A stretch of 64,000 bases of DNA from an uncultured Prevotellaceae bacterium (GCA_900318555.1 ONKX01000021.1:1-64000); one strand, 5' to 3'. Numbered from the stretch's first letter, positions 7,228 to 16,496 are shown. The notes: generated from the sequence alone by a model not told the origin. Numbers and translations are program-made.

Positions 7228-9690
7228 TTAGAGTCTAGAGATAGCAAGCATAATAGCGGCAATACCAGTCAAGCTAGAAGCAACGGCTGCGATTGCCGTC
7301 CAGTTGATGGGCTGTTTCCTCTTCTTGGAAGGTACTATAATCTCACAACCAGGTTCAGGCTTGGCACCATCAGAAACAATTCCTACTGTACCATTCTGAT
7401 ATACAATGAATGACCTAGACTTCTTTGCATGATGCCCAAAGCCACCAGCCATCTCTATATAGTGCTTATAACTCTTACCTTTCTCATAGAAGACGGTATT
7501 GGGGTAGAACACTTCACCTGAAATCGTAACTGTTCCTGTGTACTCTGGCACAAAAATAGCATCACCTTCACGGAGGAATATATCCTTGTCACCGCCAGGG
7601 TTCTTCAGTGCCTCGTCAAGTTCAATACCTACAACATAAGTGTCACCAGATTCAACTTTATTCCAAGCAATAGAATCCCCTCGTTCAGTAAGAATACGTG
7701 TAATGGCTTTACGAGTCTCTGCTGCACGTAAACGCTCTTCCTCATTCATCCGACGTACAAGGCGCGAGCCACGTGTATATGCTGCATCGGTTACGCCACC
7801 AGCCATCGTAATGGCATCACTCAAACGTAAGTTCTTCTTTTCAAGTGTGAAATTACCTTCATAGTTAACCTCGCCAGTAACAGTAATATTTCTCGGCATC
7901 ACATAAGCAGGGCTTTTGCGTACATGCACCACATCATAAGGCTCGAGGGTAAAGCTCTTATCACCACTGATAAGAAGTCCGTCCTTCAATTCGAAAGTGA
8001 AGGTCTGTGCAATTTCAGTAGTTTTCTTAGTTGCCTTCGGGTCGTTAATACGCCTACTGACATCTACACGTGAGAGGTTTGCACCATCCCTCAAACCACC
8101 GGCCTGAACAATCAGATCCTCAACAGTGGTATTGTCAGCATACTCATAAGAACCAGGATTCATGACCTCACCTGTGATGGTAAAGTTACGTTCCTTACGT
8201 AATTCCTCCTGTGTGGGAATGAAGACAACATCCTCGTTCTGGAGAGGAACGTCGGCCACTGTGCCTTCCATAATACCTTTGGCATCAAGAGAAAGAATCT
8301 CCAGCGTACGGTCTGCCTTCAGACGATGGATAATGGCATGATCTGCAAAAGCATCTTCTGTCAAGCCTTCGGCAGCCTCAATCAATGAACGTACAGAAGT
8401 AACATTAGCACCCAATTGGAACTGGCCCGGGCGGAATACGGCACCCTTTATCTCTACCATATTTTCAAAACGGTTAATCATGCCGTCGACAGTAATATTA
8501 TCGCCATCCTCCAGTTTAAAGGTTGACATATCGAACTCACTGACATTATAAACCGCATAACGCTCACCAGCCTCACGAACCAGACGGACACTCTTTTTGT
8601 GAGCCTCACTGGTAAATCCACCAGCATATTTTATCAATGTGGCAACACTCTCGTCCTTACGCATCTCGTAGAACATCGGACGCTTAACATTACCGGTGAT
8701 ACCTACCAAAGCTTGATACGGCTCTACCTGGATCACGTCATTATCCTGCAAACGGATATTTCCTGCCAAACGACCATTAAGGATATAATCGTAAAGGTCG
8801 ACAACAGTAACCAGACGACCATTGCGGTATACCTTGATATTACGCAGGGTACCAAGACTGCTGGTACCACCTGCACGATAGAGTGCATAGAATACATTAG
8901 CAAAAGCACTCAGATGATAAGTACCTGGGGCTCGAACCTCACCCATGATATTAACCTGTATGGTACGAGTGTTACCAACCGTCACTTTAAGGTTGCTACT
9001 CTGATAACGGGAACCAATGGTAGAACGCAGTTTACTTTGGGCACCTGCCACACTCAGTCCGCTAAGATAGATAGGACCATAGCCTGCAACCGTGATTGTT
9101 CCCTCAGGAGAGATAGTGTGTATCAGCGTATGCTGTGAAGCACCATAGATGTCAACAACCACCTGATCGCCAGGGCCCAACACATAAGAATCAGGAATGG
9201 GCATATTGACGTTAGGCTGGAAATTAGGATTAGCCTGACTGAAAATGTTACGGCCAAACACCTGCTTGCCATTGGCATCAGGAGCTTTACCCTGAGTGGC
9301 TTGAACATCATTCTCAACAGCCTGCACCTCAGAGGCAGCATCATGCTCTACTGTACCAGTAGTTCCAACACGAGCTGTCGTGACTTCCTGAGATGTTGCG
9401 CCGTCGCTGTTACCTTGCATTCTCTCAGCTGCCATGGTTACTGCACCATCAGCCGCTGCCGACAAGCCACGGGACGAAATCTGTTTGTCATACTGATTAC
9501 GCAAACGACGAATCTGGTCAATCCTAACACCTTTTTGCATTAGTTTGGTAACAATCTGAGCCTGTGACGTTCCTGCCTTTGTCTCAGAGGCAATAAAACC
9601 TATCACCTGCTGGTCACTCATACCTTGGGCAGAAATACCCAAAGACATCGTTAAACAAAGTGTTGTTGCTAATAAAAATCTTTTCATCAT
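7228..9690 (-). CDS. Wza-like outer-membrane polysaccharide export protein with multiple SLBB domains
   Basis: An 820-aa protein with signal peptide (cleavage near SAQ22), a low-complexity region to about 150, a polysaccharide-export domain beginning PDSYVLGPGDQVVVDIYG, and then several SLBB repeats, recognisable as recurring (V/I)xVxGxVxxPGxYxL units. The C-terminus has one hydrophobic helix (WTAIAAVASSLTGIAAIMLAI). It is longer than Wza of E. coli (about 380 aa) because of the SLBB repeats, as is usual in Bacteroidota. It heads the operon wza-wzz-NTase-M48-C1 peptidase from the promoter at 9729-9760. Confidence 0.9.
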   Translation of the reverse strand: MMKRFLLATTLCLTMSLGISAQGMSDQQVIGFIASETKAGTSQAQIVTKLMQKGVRIDQIRRLRNQYDKQISSRGLSAAADGAVTMAAERMQGNSDGATSQEVTTARVGTTGTVEHDAASEVQAVENDVQATQGKAPDANGKQVFGRNIFSQANPNFQPNVNMPIPDSYVLGPGDQVVVDIYGASQHTLIHTISPEGTITVAGYGPIYLSGLSVAGAQSKLRSTIGSRYQSSNLKVTVGNTRTIQVNIMGEVRAPGTYHLSAFANVFYALYRAGGTSSLGTLRNIKVYRNGRLVTVVDLYDYILNGRLAGNIRLQDNDVIQVEPYQALVGITGNVKRPMFYEMRKDESVATLIKYAGGFTSEAHKKSVRLVREAGERYAVYNVSEFDMSTFKLEDGDNITVDGMINRFENMVEIKGAVFRPGQFQLGANVTSVRSLIEAAEGLTEDAFADHAIIHRLKADRTLEILSLDAKGIMEGTVADVPLQNEDVVFIPTQEELRKERNFTITGEVMNPGSYEYADNTTVEDLIVQAGGLRDGANLSRVDVSRRINDPKATKKTTEIAQTFTFELKDGLLISGDKSFTLEPYDVVHVRKSPAYVMPRNITVTGEVNYEGNFTLEKKNLRLSDAITMAGGVTDAAYTRGSRLVRRMNEEERLRAAETRKAITRILTERGDSIAWNKVESGDTYVVGIELDEALKNPGGDKDIFLREGDAIFVPEYTGTVTISGEVFYPNTVFYEKGKSYKHYIEMAGGFGHHAKKSRSFIVYQNGTVGIVSDGAKPEPGCEIIVPSKKRKQPINWTAIAAVASSLTGIAAIMLAISRL

Positions 9691-9728
9691 TAATATGTTA
9701 TTTTTTTACTATATCACATAAACGGCTA

Positions 9729-9760
9729 CAAAGGTACAACAAATTGACGAGATACACAAA
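9729..9760 (-). promoter_or_regulatory. Promoter of the polysaccharide export operon
   Basis: Minus strand: TTTG (9760-9757), 20 nt, TACCTTTG (9736-9729). The ATG is 39 nt downstream. Confidence 0.8.
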
Positions 9761-9771
9761 CTTTTTTTCTT

Positions 9772-9811
9772 TTTTTATAAAAAGAGCCATCGTCCGACTT
9801 GGGACGATGGC
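9772..9811 (-). terminator. Intrinsic terminator after the 120-aa secreted protein gene
   Basis: GCCATCGTCC (9786-9795) pairs with GGACGATGGC (9802-9811), a perfect 10-bp stem with a 6-nt loop; on the minus strand it is followed by TCTTTTTATAAAAAAAG. Confidence 0.85.
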
Positions 9812-9841
9812 CAAACAATTCTTTTCTTTAAAACTACAAAA

Positions 9842-10204
9842 TTATTTCAAACCACGATTGTGGAGCGTGACGTTGAGTAGCATCACATACTTACGATACT
9901 GATCCTTGTTCAGGATGTAGTCCATCCATGCCAAGTCCTTCTTGATGGCCTTTTCCATCATCAGCTGACGCTCCTCGTCATTCATCTGTGCAGCAAACAG
10001 CAACTCTGATGTGAAGGTCTTGTGAATCTCCATGAAGCCCTCAACCTGATCTTTAGAAAGATTCAAGGCCTGGCAAAGCTTCGTCACATTGACGGTTTTC
10101 ATGTTGTATGCCTCAGCCTTGTTGAGGTTGGCTGCTGTCTCATTCTCTGCAAATGTCATAGTCATGCTCATCAGAGCGACCATTGTCAAAACAATCTTTT
10201 TCAT
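9842..10204 (-). CDS. Small secreted protein of unknown function
   Basis: A 120-aa protein with a signal peptide (MKKIVLTMVALMSMTMTFA, cleavage after about residue 19) and a mostly helical, charged mature part containing LCQALNLSKDQVEGFMEIHK and ILNKDQYRKYVMLLNVTL. The pattern of paired helices with LxLxxxQ...DQYxKY resembles small stress-type periplasmic proteins of Bacteroidota, but I do not recognise a named family. It is monocistronic, with its own promoter (TATCTTTG at 10290-10283) and a strong terminator. It diverges from slyD-aroC, and the tandem TTGAC palindromes between them could serve both. Confidence 0.75.
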   Translation of the reverse strand: MKKIVLTMVALMSMTMTFAENETAANLNKAEAYNMKTVNVTKLCQALNLSKDQVEGFMEIHKTFTSELLFAAQMNDEERQLMMEKAIKKDLAWMDYILNKDQYRKYVMLLNVTLHNRGLK

Positions 10205-10282
10205 TTTCGTTACCCTTTCTTAATTTTAATTAATACTAAAGTTATCCTGTTAAATCAACAGCTCTCTCGCTGATTGACGGTG

Positions 10283-10290
10283 CAAAGATA
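10283..10290 (-). promoter_or_regulatory. -7 element of the 120-aa protein gene
   Basis: Minus strand TATCTTTG; no exact TTTG lies 20 nt upstream (TTGT at 19 nt), suggesting need of an activator. Leader about 75 nt. Confidence 0.6.
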
Positions 10291-10351
10291 CGGCGATTTT
10301 TTCTATCCGACAAGTATTTTTGCAGAATTGTGTGCGCGAACAACCCTTTTC

Positions 10352-10395
10352 TTGACAGACGTCAACATATCTCGAAAAACGTTGACAAAGGTCAA
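10352..10395. promoter_or_regulatory. Two tandem TTGAC-N4-GTCAA palindromes, likely operators
   Basis: TTGACagacGTCAA (10352-10365) and TTGACaaagGTCAA (10382-10395) have identical half-sites and centres 30 nt apart, close to three helical turns. They sit between divergent promoters, 25 and 55 nt upstream of the slyD -33 box. The half-site geometry resembles Crp/Fnr-superfamily sites such as TTGAT-N4-ATCAA; the regulator is unknown. Confidence 0.65.
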
Positions 10396-10419
10396 TTCTG
10401 TGTGTTTTTCACTCGTTTT

Positions 10420-10451
10420 TTTGGTAGTTTACGGGCTTTTTATTACTTTTG
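10420..10451 (+). promoter_or_regulatory. Promoter of slyD-like gene and aroC
   Basis: TTTG (10420-10423), 20 nt, TACTTTTG (10444-10451). Confidence 0.82.
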
Positions 10452-10481
10452 CATGCGAAATAAGAAAACCGTAAAGAAAAT

Positions 10482-11081
10482 ATGGAGAAAAAGAATCAAT
10501 ACATGGAAGTGGCCTACCAGCTGTTTGTAGACGGAGAGAATGGCCAGGAGATGACGGAAGAGGCCACCAAGGAGCGCCCTTTCCAGTTTATTACAGGTTT
10601 CGGAGTAGCCCTCGACGCCTTCGAACAGCAGGTTGCTGGTTTGCAGAAAGGTGACAGTTTTGACTTCACCATTACCCACGATCAGGCTTATGGCGACTAC
10701 AGGGACGACTTGGTACTCGATTTGGAGCGCGAAGTATTCAGCATCAATGGTCATTTCGACCACGAGCACATCTACGAGGATGCTATCGTTCCTCTTCAGA
10801 ACGAGGAAGGAAACCGTTTCTACGGCCGTATTGTCGAGGTGGGGGAAGAGAAGGTGAAGGTTGACCTGAACCATCCGCTGGCAGGCGAAGACCTGACCTT
10901 CAAGGGTACAATCGTCGAGAATCGCGAAGCCACAGCAAAAGAGATTGAACATCTTGTAGCTCACATGGCTGGTGGCTGTGGTTGCAGCTGTGACGATTGC
11001 AATGGTGGCTGTGAGCATGAACACTGCAATCACGAACATCACGAGCACCATGATGGCTGCGGATGCGGTCATTGCCATTAA
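10482..11081 (+). CDS. FKBP-type peptidyl-prolyl isomerase, SlyD-like, with metal-binding tail
   Basis: A 199-aa cytoplasmic protein. The split FKBP domain with IF (insert-in-flap) chaperone domain covers about 5-150; characteristic stretches are [22 protein letters not shown] and [17 protein letters not shown]. The tail from about 165 is rich in Gly, Cys and His ([10 protein letters not shown], then [12 protein letters not shown]), as in SlyD of E. coli, which binds nickel and other metals. It acts in prolyl isomerisation and metal handling. aroC starts one base after its stop, an unexpected but tight coupling. Confidence 0.9.
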   Translation: MEKKNQYMEVAYQLFVDGENGQEMTEEATKERPFQFITGFGVALDAFEQQVAGLQKGDSFDFTITHDQAYGDYRDDLVLDLEREVFSINGHFDHEHIYEDAIVPLQNEEGNRFYGRIVEVGEEKVKVDLNHPLAGEDLTFKGTIVENREATAKEIEHLVAHMAGGCGCSCDDCNGGCEHEHCNHEHHEHHDGCGCGHCH

Positions 11082-11082
11082 C

Positions 11083-12159
11083 ATGAACACCTTCGGACAA
11101 TTATTCAGACTGACCACCTTTGGCGAGAGTCATGGTGAGGCCATTGGCGGTGTTGTCGACGGGATGCCAGCAGGTATCCCTATCGATGTTGACTTCATCC
11201 AGCAGGAACTGGCGCGTCGCCGCCCTGGACAGAGCCATATCACCACCAGTCGTCAGGAACAGGACCAGGTGGAACTGCTCAGTGGTGTGTTTGAAGGTAA
11301 GTCGACAGGATGTCCTATTGGCTTCATGGTCAGAAACACCAATCAGCATTCTAACGATTACGACAACATGCGCGACCTCTACCGTCCGTCGCATGCCGAC
11401 TATACTTACTCTTTTAAATATGGAACGCGCGACCATCGTGGCGGAGGACGTTCCTCAGCTCGCATCACCATCAGCCGCTGTGTGGCTGGAGCGTTGGCCA
11501 AACTGGCTCTGCGCCAATTGGGCATACGCATTTTTGCCTACACCTCACAGGTAGGAAACATTGCTCTCGAGGGCAACTACACACAATACGACCTGAATCA
11601 GATCGAGAGCAACATTGTCCGTTGTCCGGATGCCACAAAGGCCGAACAGATGATTCGTCTCATTGAGGAAGTAAAGGCTGACGGCGACACCATCGGTGGC
11701 GTCATCACAGGTGTCATTCAGGGCTGTCCTCCGGGATTGGGTTCACCAGAGTTCGGCAAGCTGCATGCTCAGCTGGGCGCTGCTATGCTCAGCATCAATG
11801 CCGTCAAGGGGTTCGAATACGGAGAGGGATTTGCCGGTGTCACTCAGCGCGGTTCCGAACAAAACGACATCTTCACCATGGGTCCTGATGGCGTCGTGAC
11901 CACCAAGACCAATCATAGCGGAGGCATCCAGGGAGGTATCTCAAACGGTCAGGACATCTATTTTCGCGTTGCTTTCAAACCTGTTGCCACCCTACTTCGT
12001 GAACAACCGACGATTGACATAGATGGCAACGAGACCATATTGAAGGCTCGCGGACGTCACGATCCTTGCGTGCTTCCAAGAGCCGTTCCAGTGGTCGAAA
12101 CAATGGCTGCAATGGTCATATTAGACCAATTTTTATTACAAAAAACGACGAAAATGTAG
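11083..12159 (+). CDS. aroC: Chorismate synthase
   Basis: A 358-aa enzyme making chorismate from EPSP with reduced FMN. I placed the start at the ATG one base after the slyD stop, because [18 protein letters not shown] is the canonical N-terminus; longer in-frame starts lie inside slyD. Signatures include [23 protein letters not shown], the basic [12 protein letters not shown] loop and [14 protein letters not shown] near the C-terminus. It feeds the same pathway as the pheA operon on the other strand 8 kb away but has a separate promoter shared with slyD. Confidence 0.95.
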   Translation: MNTFGQLFRLTTFGESHGEAIGGVVDGMPAGIPIDVDFIQQELARRRPGQSHITTSRQEQDQVELLSGVFEGKSTGCPIGFMVRNTNQHSNDYDNMRDLYRPSHADYTYSFKYGTRDHRGGGRSSARITISRCVAGALAKLALRQLGIRIFAYTSQVGNIALEGNYTQYDLNQIESNIVRCPDATKAEQMIRLIEEVKADGDTIGGVITGVIQGCPPGLGSPEFGKLHAQLGAAMLSINAVKGFEYGEGFAGVTQRGSEQNDIFTMGPDGVVTTKTNHSGGIQGGISNGQDIYFRVAFKPVATLLREQPTIDIDGNETILKARGRHDPCVLPRAVPVVETMAAMVILDQFLLQKTTKM

Positions 12160-12220
12160 TTTTTTAGGATAAAAATACAAAAAAAAACGCAAAAAACATT
12201 GTGATTTAAAACTTTTATAC

Positions 12221-12341
12221 TATCTTTGCACACAGCTATCGGTGGTTTGTGAAAATCGCGATGAGCATTAGTTAAGTCTAGTTTAGTTTTTGTGTTGGTT
12301 AAGGGCGACCAAATTTGGCCGCCCTTAAATTATGTTTTTTT
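12221..12341 (+). ncRNA. Candidate small RNA between aroC and pyrD
   Basis: A TATCTTTG -7 element (12221-12228) predicts transcription from about 12234. No open frame follows. A near-perfect stem, TTAAGGGCG-A-CCAAA / TTTGG-C-CGCCCTTAA (12299-12328), ends the unit, with seven T at 12335-12341. The 8-nt separation of stem and T-run is atypical for an intrinsic terminator. Predicted RNA is about 100 nt. It could instead be the aroC 3' UTR terminator with an internal promoter-like sequence. Confidence 0.5.
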
Positions 12342-12366
12342 GATAGAATTACTGATTGTTATGTCG

Positions 12367-13275
12367 TCACTCCAAGCATCCGATAATCTCATGAACATCC
12401 TTACATCCATGTTCGTCAAGCCAATCGTTGATACCATCCCTCACCTTTATGGTCACCGCAGGATCCAGGAAGTTGGCAGTACCAATCTCAATAGCCGTAG
12501 CACCAGCCATCAGAAATCCAATGGCATCCTTCGCTGTTGAGATGCCTCCCAAGCCCACCACAGGTATCTTCACGGCCTTTGCCACCTGATACACCATACG
12601 CAGGGCAACGGGCTTCACAGCAGGGCCAGACAGACCGCCAGTGCCTATTGACAGTACCTTTTTGCGTCGTTCTATGTCGATAGCCATACCCATCAGCGTA
12701 TTGATGAGCGACACGCTGTCAGCACCCTCAGCCTCTACGGCACGGGCAATCTCAGCAATATCCGTCACATTGGGTGACAGCTTGACTATCAGCGTCTTAT
12801 GATAGGCCTGACGTACGGCCTTGACCACGCTCGAAGCTCCCTGACACGTCACGCCAAAGGCCATACCGCCGTCTTTTACGTTTGGACACGAGATATTCAG
12901 TTCGATGGCTGGGATATTTTCCAATGCATCAATACGTGCGGCACATTCCGCATAATCCTCAGGCGACGAACCACTGACGTTGACTATCATATTCGTATCG
13001 ATATCCTTAATCTGCGGATAGATATGCTCACAGAAGTATTCCACGCCCTTGTTCTGCAGTCCCACGCAGTTCAGCATACCACTGGCAGTCTCTGCCATAC
13101 GCGGATAGTCATTACCCTCACGAGGTTTCAGCGTAGTACCTTTCACGATGATGCCACCCAAACCACCAAGGTCTATAAAGTCCTCAAACTCAAGGCCATA
13201 GCCAAATGTACCACTGGCCGTCATCACTGGGTTCTTCAGTGCCAGCGCACCTATATTGACTCTTAAATCTGCCAT
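12367..13275 (-). CDS. pyrD: Dihydroorotate dehydrogenase B, catalytic subunit
   Basis: A 302-aa class 1B FMN enzyme oxidising dihydroorotate to orotate. Motifs include [13 protein letters not shown] at the N-terminus, [17 protein letters not shown] with the active-site Cys region, IVKLSPN, and [21 protein letters not shown] for the FMN phosphate. It overlaps the end of pyrK by 13 bases in another frame and works with PyrK as a heterotetramer passing electrons to NAD+. Confidence 0.95.
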   Translation of the reverse strand: MADLRVNIGALALKNPVMTASGTFGYGLEFEDFIDLGGLGGIIVKGTTLKPREGNDYPRMAETASGMLNCVGLQNKGVEYFCEHIYPQIKDIDTNMIVNVSGSSPEDYAECAARIDALENIPAIELNISCPNVKDGGMAFGVTCQGASSVVKAVRQAYHKTLIVKLSPNVTDIAEIARAVEAEGADSVSLINTLMGMAIDIERRKKVLSIGTGGLSGPAVKPVALRMVYQVAKAVKIPVVGLGGISTAKDAIGFLMAGATAIEIGTANFLDPAVTIKVRDGINDWLDEHGCKDVHEIIGCLE

Positions 13276-14069
13276 AACAAACGTTTTGTGTTAAATACCG
13301 GTCCTTCCTTGCACACACACAGGTTACCCTCTGTCGTCTTCTCAACGCAACACAGACAGGCACCCAATCCGCAAGCCATCATGTTCTCCAGCGAGGCCTC
13401 ACACTCGATGTCCTTTTCCTTTGCATAACGCGCCACAGCCTTCATCATCGGCGTTGGACCGCAGGTGAATATCTTGTCGAACGACTCGGCAAGCACACTA
13501 TGGTTGGTCACAAAACCCTGTTCACCCATCGTACCGTCCTCTGTCGTTATACACACGCGCCCGTACTTATTAAAGAAATCTAACTCAAGCACGTCCTTCG
13601 CACTGCGACCACCCAACAGGAAGGTTACCTCAGCACCCTGCTGTTTGAGTTCAGCACCCAAATAAAGCAATGGGGCCACGCCTACACCACCACCAACGAG
13701 CAAGGCCTTGTGCAAAGCGGTTTTCCCGTCTTGTAAGGGTTCGCGAGTTCCCCCGCTTTGAATGCTAAACCCATTGCCCAAAGGCAATACGCAGTTCAGC
13801 TTATCGCCAGCCTGAAGGCGTCCCAACTGACGGGTACCTTCTCCGATCATGGCAACCATCAGCCAAAACTCGTTTTTCGTTCTGTCTACAAAGTTAATGG
13901 AGATAGGGCGACGCAGGAATGTTGCAGGCGAACCGTCCACGCGGAGCTCCACAAACTGTCCTGGCAGCATTTCCGGCAGTGGTTCCACGTCCGTCACTCT
14001 TATCAGGACGTGCTTTTCGCTCAGCCGTTCTACACTGTTTACCGTTAAGTCAAGGATATATTTCTTCAT
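13263..14069 (-). CDS. pyrK: Dihydroorotate dehydrogenase B, electron-transfer subunit, with palindromic in-frame insert
   Basis: A 268-aa FAD/2Fe-2S protein. Start is the ATG at 14069 (MKKYILDL). FAD binding: [11 protein letters not shown] region: [13 protein letters not shown]. The C-terminal cluster ligands are in [27 protein letters not shown]. Between LPLGNGFS and [10 protein letters not shown] lie about 17 extra residues ([18 protein letters not shown] region) encoded by an inverted-repeat block at 13713-13760, absent from PyrK relatives I know. The -7 element ends 9 nt before the ATG, so the mRNA is probably nearly leaderless. Confidence 0.92.
   Translation of the reverse strand: MKKYILDLTVNSVERLSEKHVLIRVTDVEPLPEMLPGQFVELRVDGSPATFLRRPISINFVDRTKNEFWLMVAMIGEGTRQLGRLQAGDKLNCVLPLGNGFSIQSGGTREPLQDGKTALHKALLVGGGVGVAPLLYLGAELKQQGAEVTFLLGGRSAKDVLELDFFNKYGRVCITTEDGTMGEQGFVTNHSVLAESFDKIFTCGPTPMMKAVARYAKEKDIECEASLENMMACGLGACLCCVEKTTEGNLCVCKEGPVFNTKRLLWQI
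13713..13760. repeat. Palindromic element inserted in pyrK
   Basis: CAAAGCGG (13713-13720) and CCGCTTTG (13753-13760) form the outer arms; inside is GGGTTCGCGAGTTCCC, itself nearly palindromic. Length 48 nt keeps the frame (16 codons). Confidence 0.65.
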
Positions 14070-14078
14070 AACGGGGGG

Positions 14079-14110
14079 CAAATTTACAAAAAAATAATTG
14101 AAAGCCCAAA
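14079..14110 (-). promoter_or_regulatory. Promoter of pyrKD
   Basis: Minus strand: TTTG (14110-14107), 20 nt, TAAATTTG (14086-14079). The ATG is at 14069, leaving almost no 5' leader. Confidence 0.8.
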
Positions 14111-14125
14111 TATATTAAGGTAAAG

Positions 14126-14611
14126 TTATTTTTTGGCCGGAACAAACGTCTCATAAGTCTGATCGTCGTAATAAACGCGGATTTCAGTAACTTTTCGAGG
14201 CGTTTTGTCAACTATTTTGATTTGTTCAGGAACAATTTCCGGGTGTGTACTTTTTACACTCTGCGAATAAGGCGTCGTTGAAACCGGATTTTGCGGCATC
14301 TGGAAAACACCAGGAGCAGGGGAGTCGAAATTGATCATCTGTTCCTGACCCTGAATTTGTCCCTCCAACATACCCTGATCTGAGCCTTCAGGGTGGGTGA
14401 GGTACATCTCTCCGACACCATAAAGTAACCACTCGATACTGATGTCAGGAATTTTCGTTTTGATGGAATCAATGATGTTAAGGGTAGGGCGTGTGCGTCC
14501 ATTGAAAATACTGCTAAGGGTAGCAGGGGACTGTTGGAGGAAATCTGCGAACACCTGTTGGGTCATGTGTTGGTCCTCCATAATGAGTCGAATTCTGTCT
14601 TTTGTTTCCAT
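14126..14611 (-). CDS. XRE-type helix-turn-helix protein
   Basis: A 161-aa DNA-binding protein. Residues about 5-65 form a Cro/C1-type HTH (MTQQVFADFLQQSPATLSSIFNG, recognition helix near SPATLSSIF), followed by IEWLLYGVGEMY, a segment common to Bacteroidales members. The middle is Gln/Pro-rich and probably disordered; the last 30 residues (RKVTEIRVYYDDQTYETFVP) form a beta-rich end. It is single, with promoter TACCTTTG at 14664-14657, next to the long AT-rich gap. Target genes are unknown. Confidence 0.82.
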   Translation of the reverse strand: METKDRIRLIMEDQHMTQQVFADFLQQSPATLSSIFNGRTRPTLNIIDSIKTKIPDISIEWLLYGVGEMYLTHPEGSDQGMLEGQIQGQEQMINFDSPAPGVFQMPQNPVSTTPYSQSVKSTHPEIVPEQIKIVDKTPRKVTEIRVYYDDQTYETFVPAKK

Positions 14612-14656
14612 TTGAGTCTAAAATAGGGGCAAAAAGCCTGTTTTTTTTTCAGTTTA

Positions 14657-14664
14657 CAAAGGTA
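14657..14664 (-). promoter_or_regulatory. -7 element of the XRE gene
   Basis: Minus strand TACCTTTG, with CTTG 20 nt upstream. Confidence 0.6.
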
Positions 14665-15350
14665 AAACATTTTTTTGAATTATGCAAGAAATCTAAAGAG
14701 AATTTGTATTTCTTAACTTTGGGTTTTTAGTTTTGAATTCTAAATTCTAAAGTATAAATAATGCTAAAAAATCTTTAGAATTACAAAGCCAAATTTACAT
14801 GCATAAATCGCTACAAATCTTTAGTTTAGGGATTGAATAATAAATAACTGGTTCTAAAATAGATAATTACAGCATAAATATCATAAATTGGTTTATATGC
14901 AGCTATCCGAAGTCATAAAGTAGTGCAAATTGCGTGCTTTACTTATAACTTTCTAATTAATTCTTTGTTTTATAACGAGTTATGAACACTATAGATGTGG
15001 TGTATAAAAATGAATATAGAATTCCAAATCACAAAATTCGAATTTGTATATTTGAATTCAATATCTTGATTTGGATTTGCAAATTATTAAATTTAGGACT
15101 AAATTTGTAAATGTCATCAGATTTCTGTAACCATTTTATTTCCTAAATCAACAAATCGAAATACTAAAATTTATTAAACGCAAATTTCGATTGTCAAGAA
15201 TGGGCGAAATTTTTCATTTTGAGCGAATTCTGAACCAACGGGCGAAAAGCAGAAAATTCGCGAAATATGAGAGCTTATTTTTCAGCAAAACGCCAGTGGG
15301 AATCGGCATTTGAGGCCAAAAAATCATGTCTGAAGAAAAAGATATTCTAG
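14665..15350. other. Long AT-rich gene-free region
   Basis: About 690 bp with no open frame of useful length on either strand and very high A+T up to about 15180, containing several EcoRI-like GAATTC/GAATTT words and A/T runs. From 15190 to 15340 the composition becomes more balanced (GGGCGAAA words, CGCCAGTGGGAATCGGCAT). I see no DnaA-box cluster, no tRNA and no clear direct repeats. It could be an old deletion scar, a regulatory or structured region, or a low-expression RNA locus. Confidence 0.5.
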
Positions 15351-15380
15351 AAAAAAATGGCCCCCAAACAGGGTCATTTT
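15351..15380 (-). terminator. Probable terminator of holA
   Basis: On the minus strand ATGACCC-TGTTT-GGGGGCCAT is followed by seven T. The stem has one mismatch/bulge. Confidence 0.6.
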
Positions 15381-16405
15381 TAGTGAAGTATAAAGAAAAT
15401 TAACTCTTTCATGAGGTCTCCAGGACCCGTATTTGGGTTGTCCAGACCCTTACTTTTGGCATCCATTTCACGTAGTTTACCAATAATCTGTAGCACCTTC
15501 ATGGCGGAGTAGTTTTTCATGCCTGTGACATACTCACGTGCCGCCCAAGGACTTCGCAATTCCAACCACTCTGCCAATGCCTCCTGACTGTTCTTTTGGG
15601 GGCAATAGTGAGCAATCATCAGATTTTGGAAGTAAGAAAAGAGCAACGGGAGAAAAGCATAGATGCTACCTGCCTTCGGATTTTCGTCAAAATATTTGAT
15701 AATCAGGTTTGCTTTGTATACATTGCGGTTGACAATGGCATCTCGCAACTCAAAACCATTAAAGTCCTTGCTCACCCCTATTTGGTCCTCAACAACCTGC
15801 GGAGTGACCCGTTTGTTCTCCTCAGGCAATCCGAGAAGCACTTTGTCGAGCTCGCTGGTCAGACGCGTAAGGTCAGAACCAATGGAATCAGCTATCAGCT
15901 GGGTAGATTTCGCATCAATAGACGCTCCTTTAGCCTTCAGATAGCCTTCGATAAAGGGTGGAAGGTCCCGTTCCTTGAGTTTTGCACTCTCAAACAGCAC
16001 TCCTGCGTCGCGAATAGCCTTCACATACGCCTGTTTTCGCCCGTCAATCTTGCCGTTTTTGTGGCACATCACCAAGATTGTCGATGCCATAGGCTGTTTC
16101 AGATACTTCTCCAACGCCTCCGTATTCTTGATATTCTGGGCCTCTTTGACAATAACCACCTGATACTGGGCCATCATCGGATAGCGCCGTGCAGCGTCGG
16201 CCACCTGCGAAGCATTGACGTCAGAGCCGAATAGGACAGTCTGATTGAAGTCCCTTTCCTCGGGCTGTAACACGTTTTCGGCTATCCAGTCGCTGATTTT
16301 ATCAATATAATACGGCTCGTCGCCCATCAGATAATAGACGGGCTTAAACTGGCGAGCCTTCAACTCGCTCATCACGCTGTCGTATGTCACTGCTGCTTGA
16401 GCCAT
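15380..16405 (-). CDS. holA: DNA polymerase III subunit delta
   Basis: A 341-aa clamp-loader subunit. The N-terminus has the RPVYYLMGDEP-like segment KPVYYLMGDEPYYIDKI typical of HolA, then the AAA+-like domain lacking a functional Walker A (KIDGRKQAYVKAIRDAG region) and a helical C-terminal collar domain (GSIYAFLPLLFSYFQNLMIAHYCP). It opens the beta clamp. A TACTTTTG box ends 4 nt before the ATG, so the message is probably leaderless. It diverges from the HsdR_N gene. Confidence 0.93.
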   Translation of the reverse strand: MAQAAVTYDSVMSELKARQFKPVYYLMGDEPYYIDKISDWIAENVLQPEERDFNQTVLFGSDVNASQVADAARRYPMMAQYQVVIVKEAQNIKNTEALEKYLKQPMASTILVMCHKNGKIDGRKQAYVKAIRDAGVLFESAKLKERDLPPFIEGYLKAKGASIDAKSTQLIADSIGSDLTRLTSELDKVLLGLPEENKRVTPQVVEDQIGVSKDFNGFELRDAIVNRNVYKANLIIKYFDENPKAGSIYAFLPLLFSYFQNLMIAHYCPQKNSQEALAEWLELRSPWAAREYVTGMKNYSAMKVLQIIGKLREMDAKSKGLDNPNTGPGDLMKELIFFILH

Positions 16406-16456
16406 GCTGCAAAAGTACTAAAAAACCGCGAAATACACGAATTATACGCACGAAAT

Positions 16457-16488
16457 TTTGCTTTTTTGCCCACTTATTTGTATATTTG
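16457..16488 (+). promoter_or_regulatory. Promoter of the HsdR_N-domain gene
   Basis: TTTG (16457-16460), 20 nt, TATATTTG (16481-16488), 8 nt before the ATG. Confidence 0.8.
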
Positions 16489-16496
16489 CAGTCGAT

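Noticed and set aside
10443-11117. Frame antisense to the SlyD-like gene with hydrophobic runs resembling membrane helices
   Set aside because: The hydrophobic Ala/Met/Val runs are the complement of the Gly-Cys-His tail codons.
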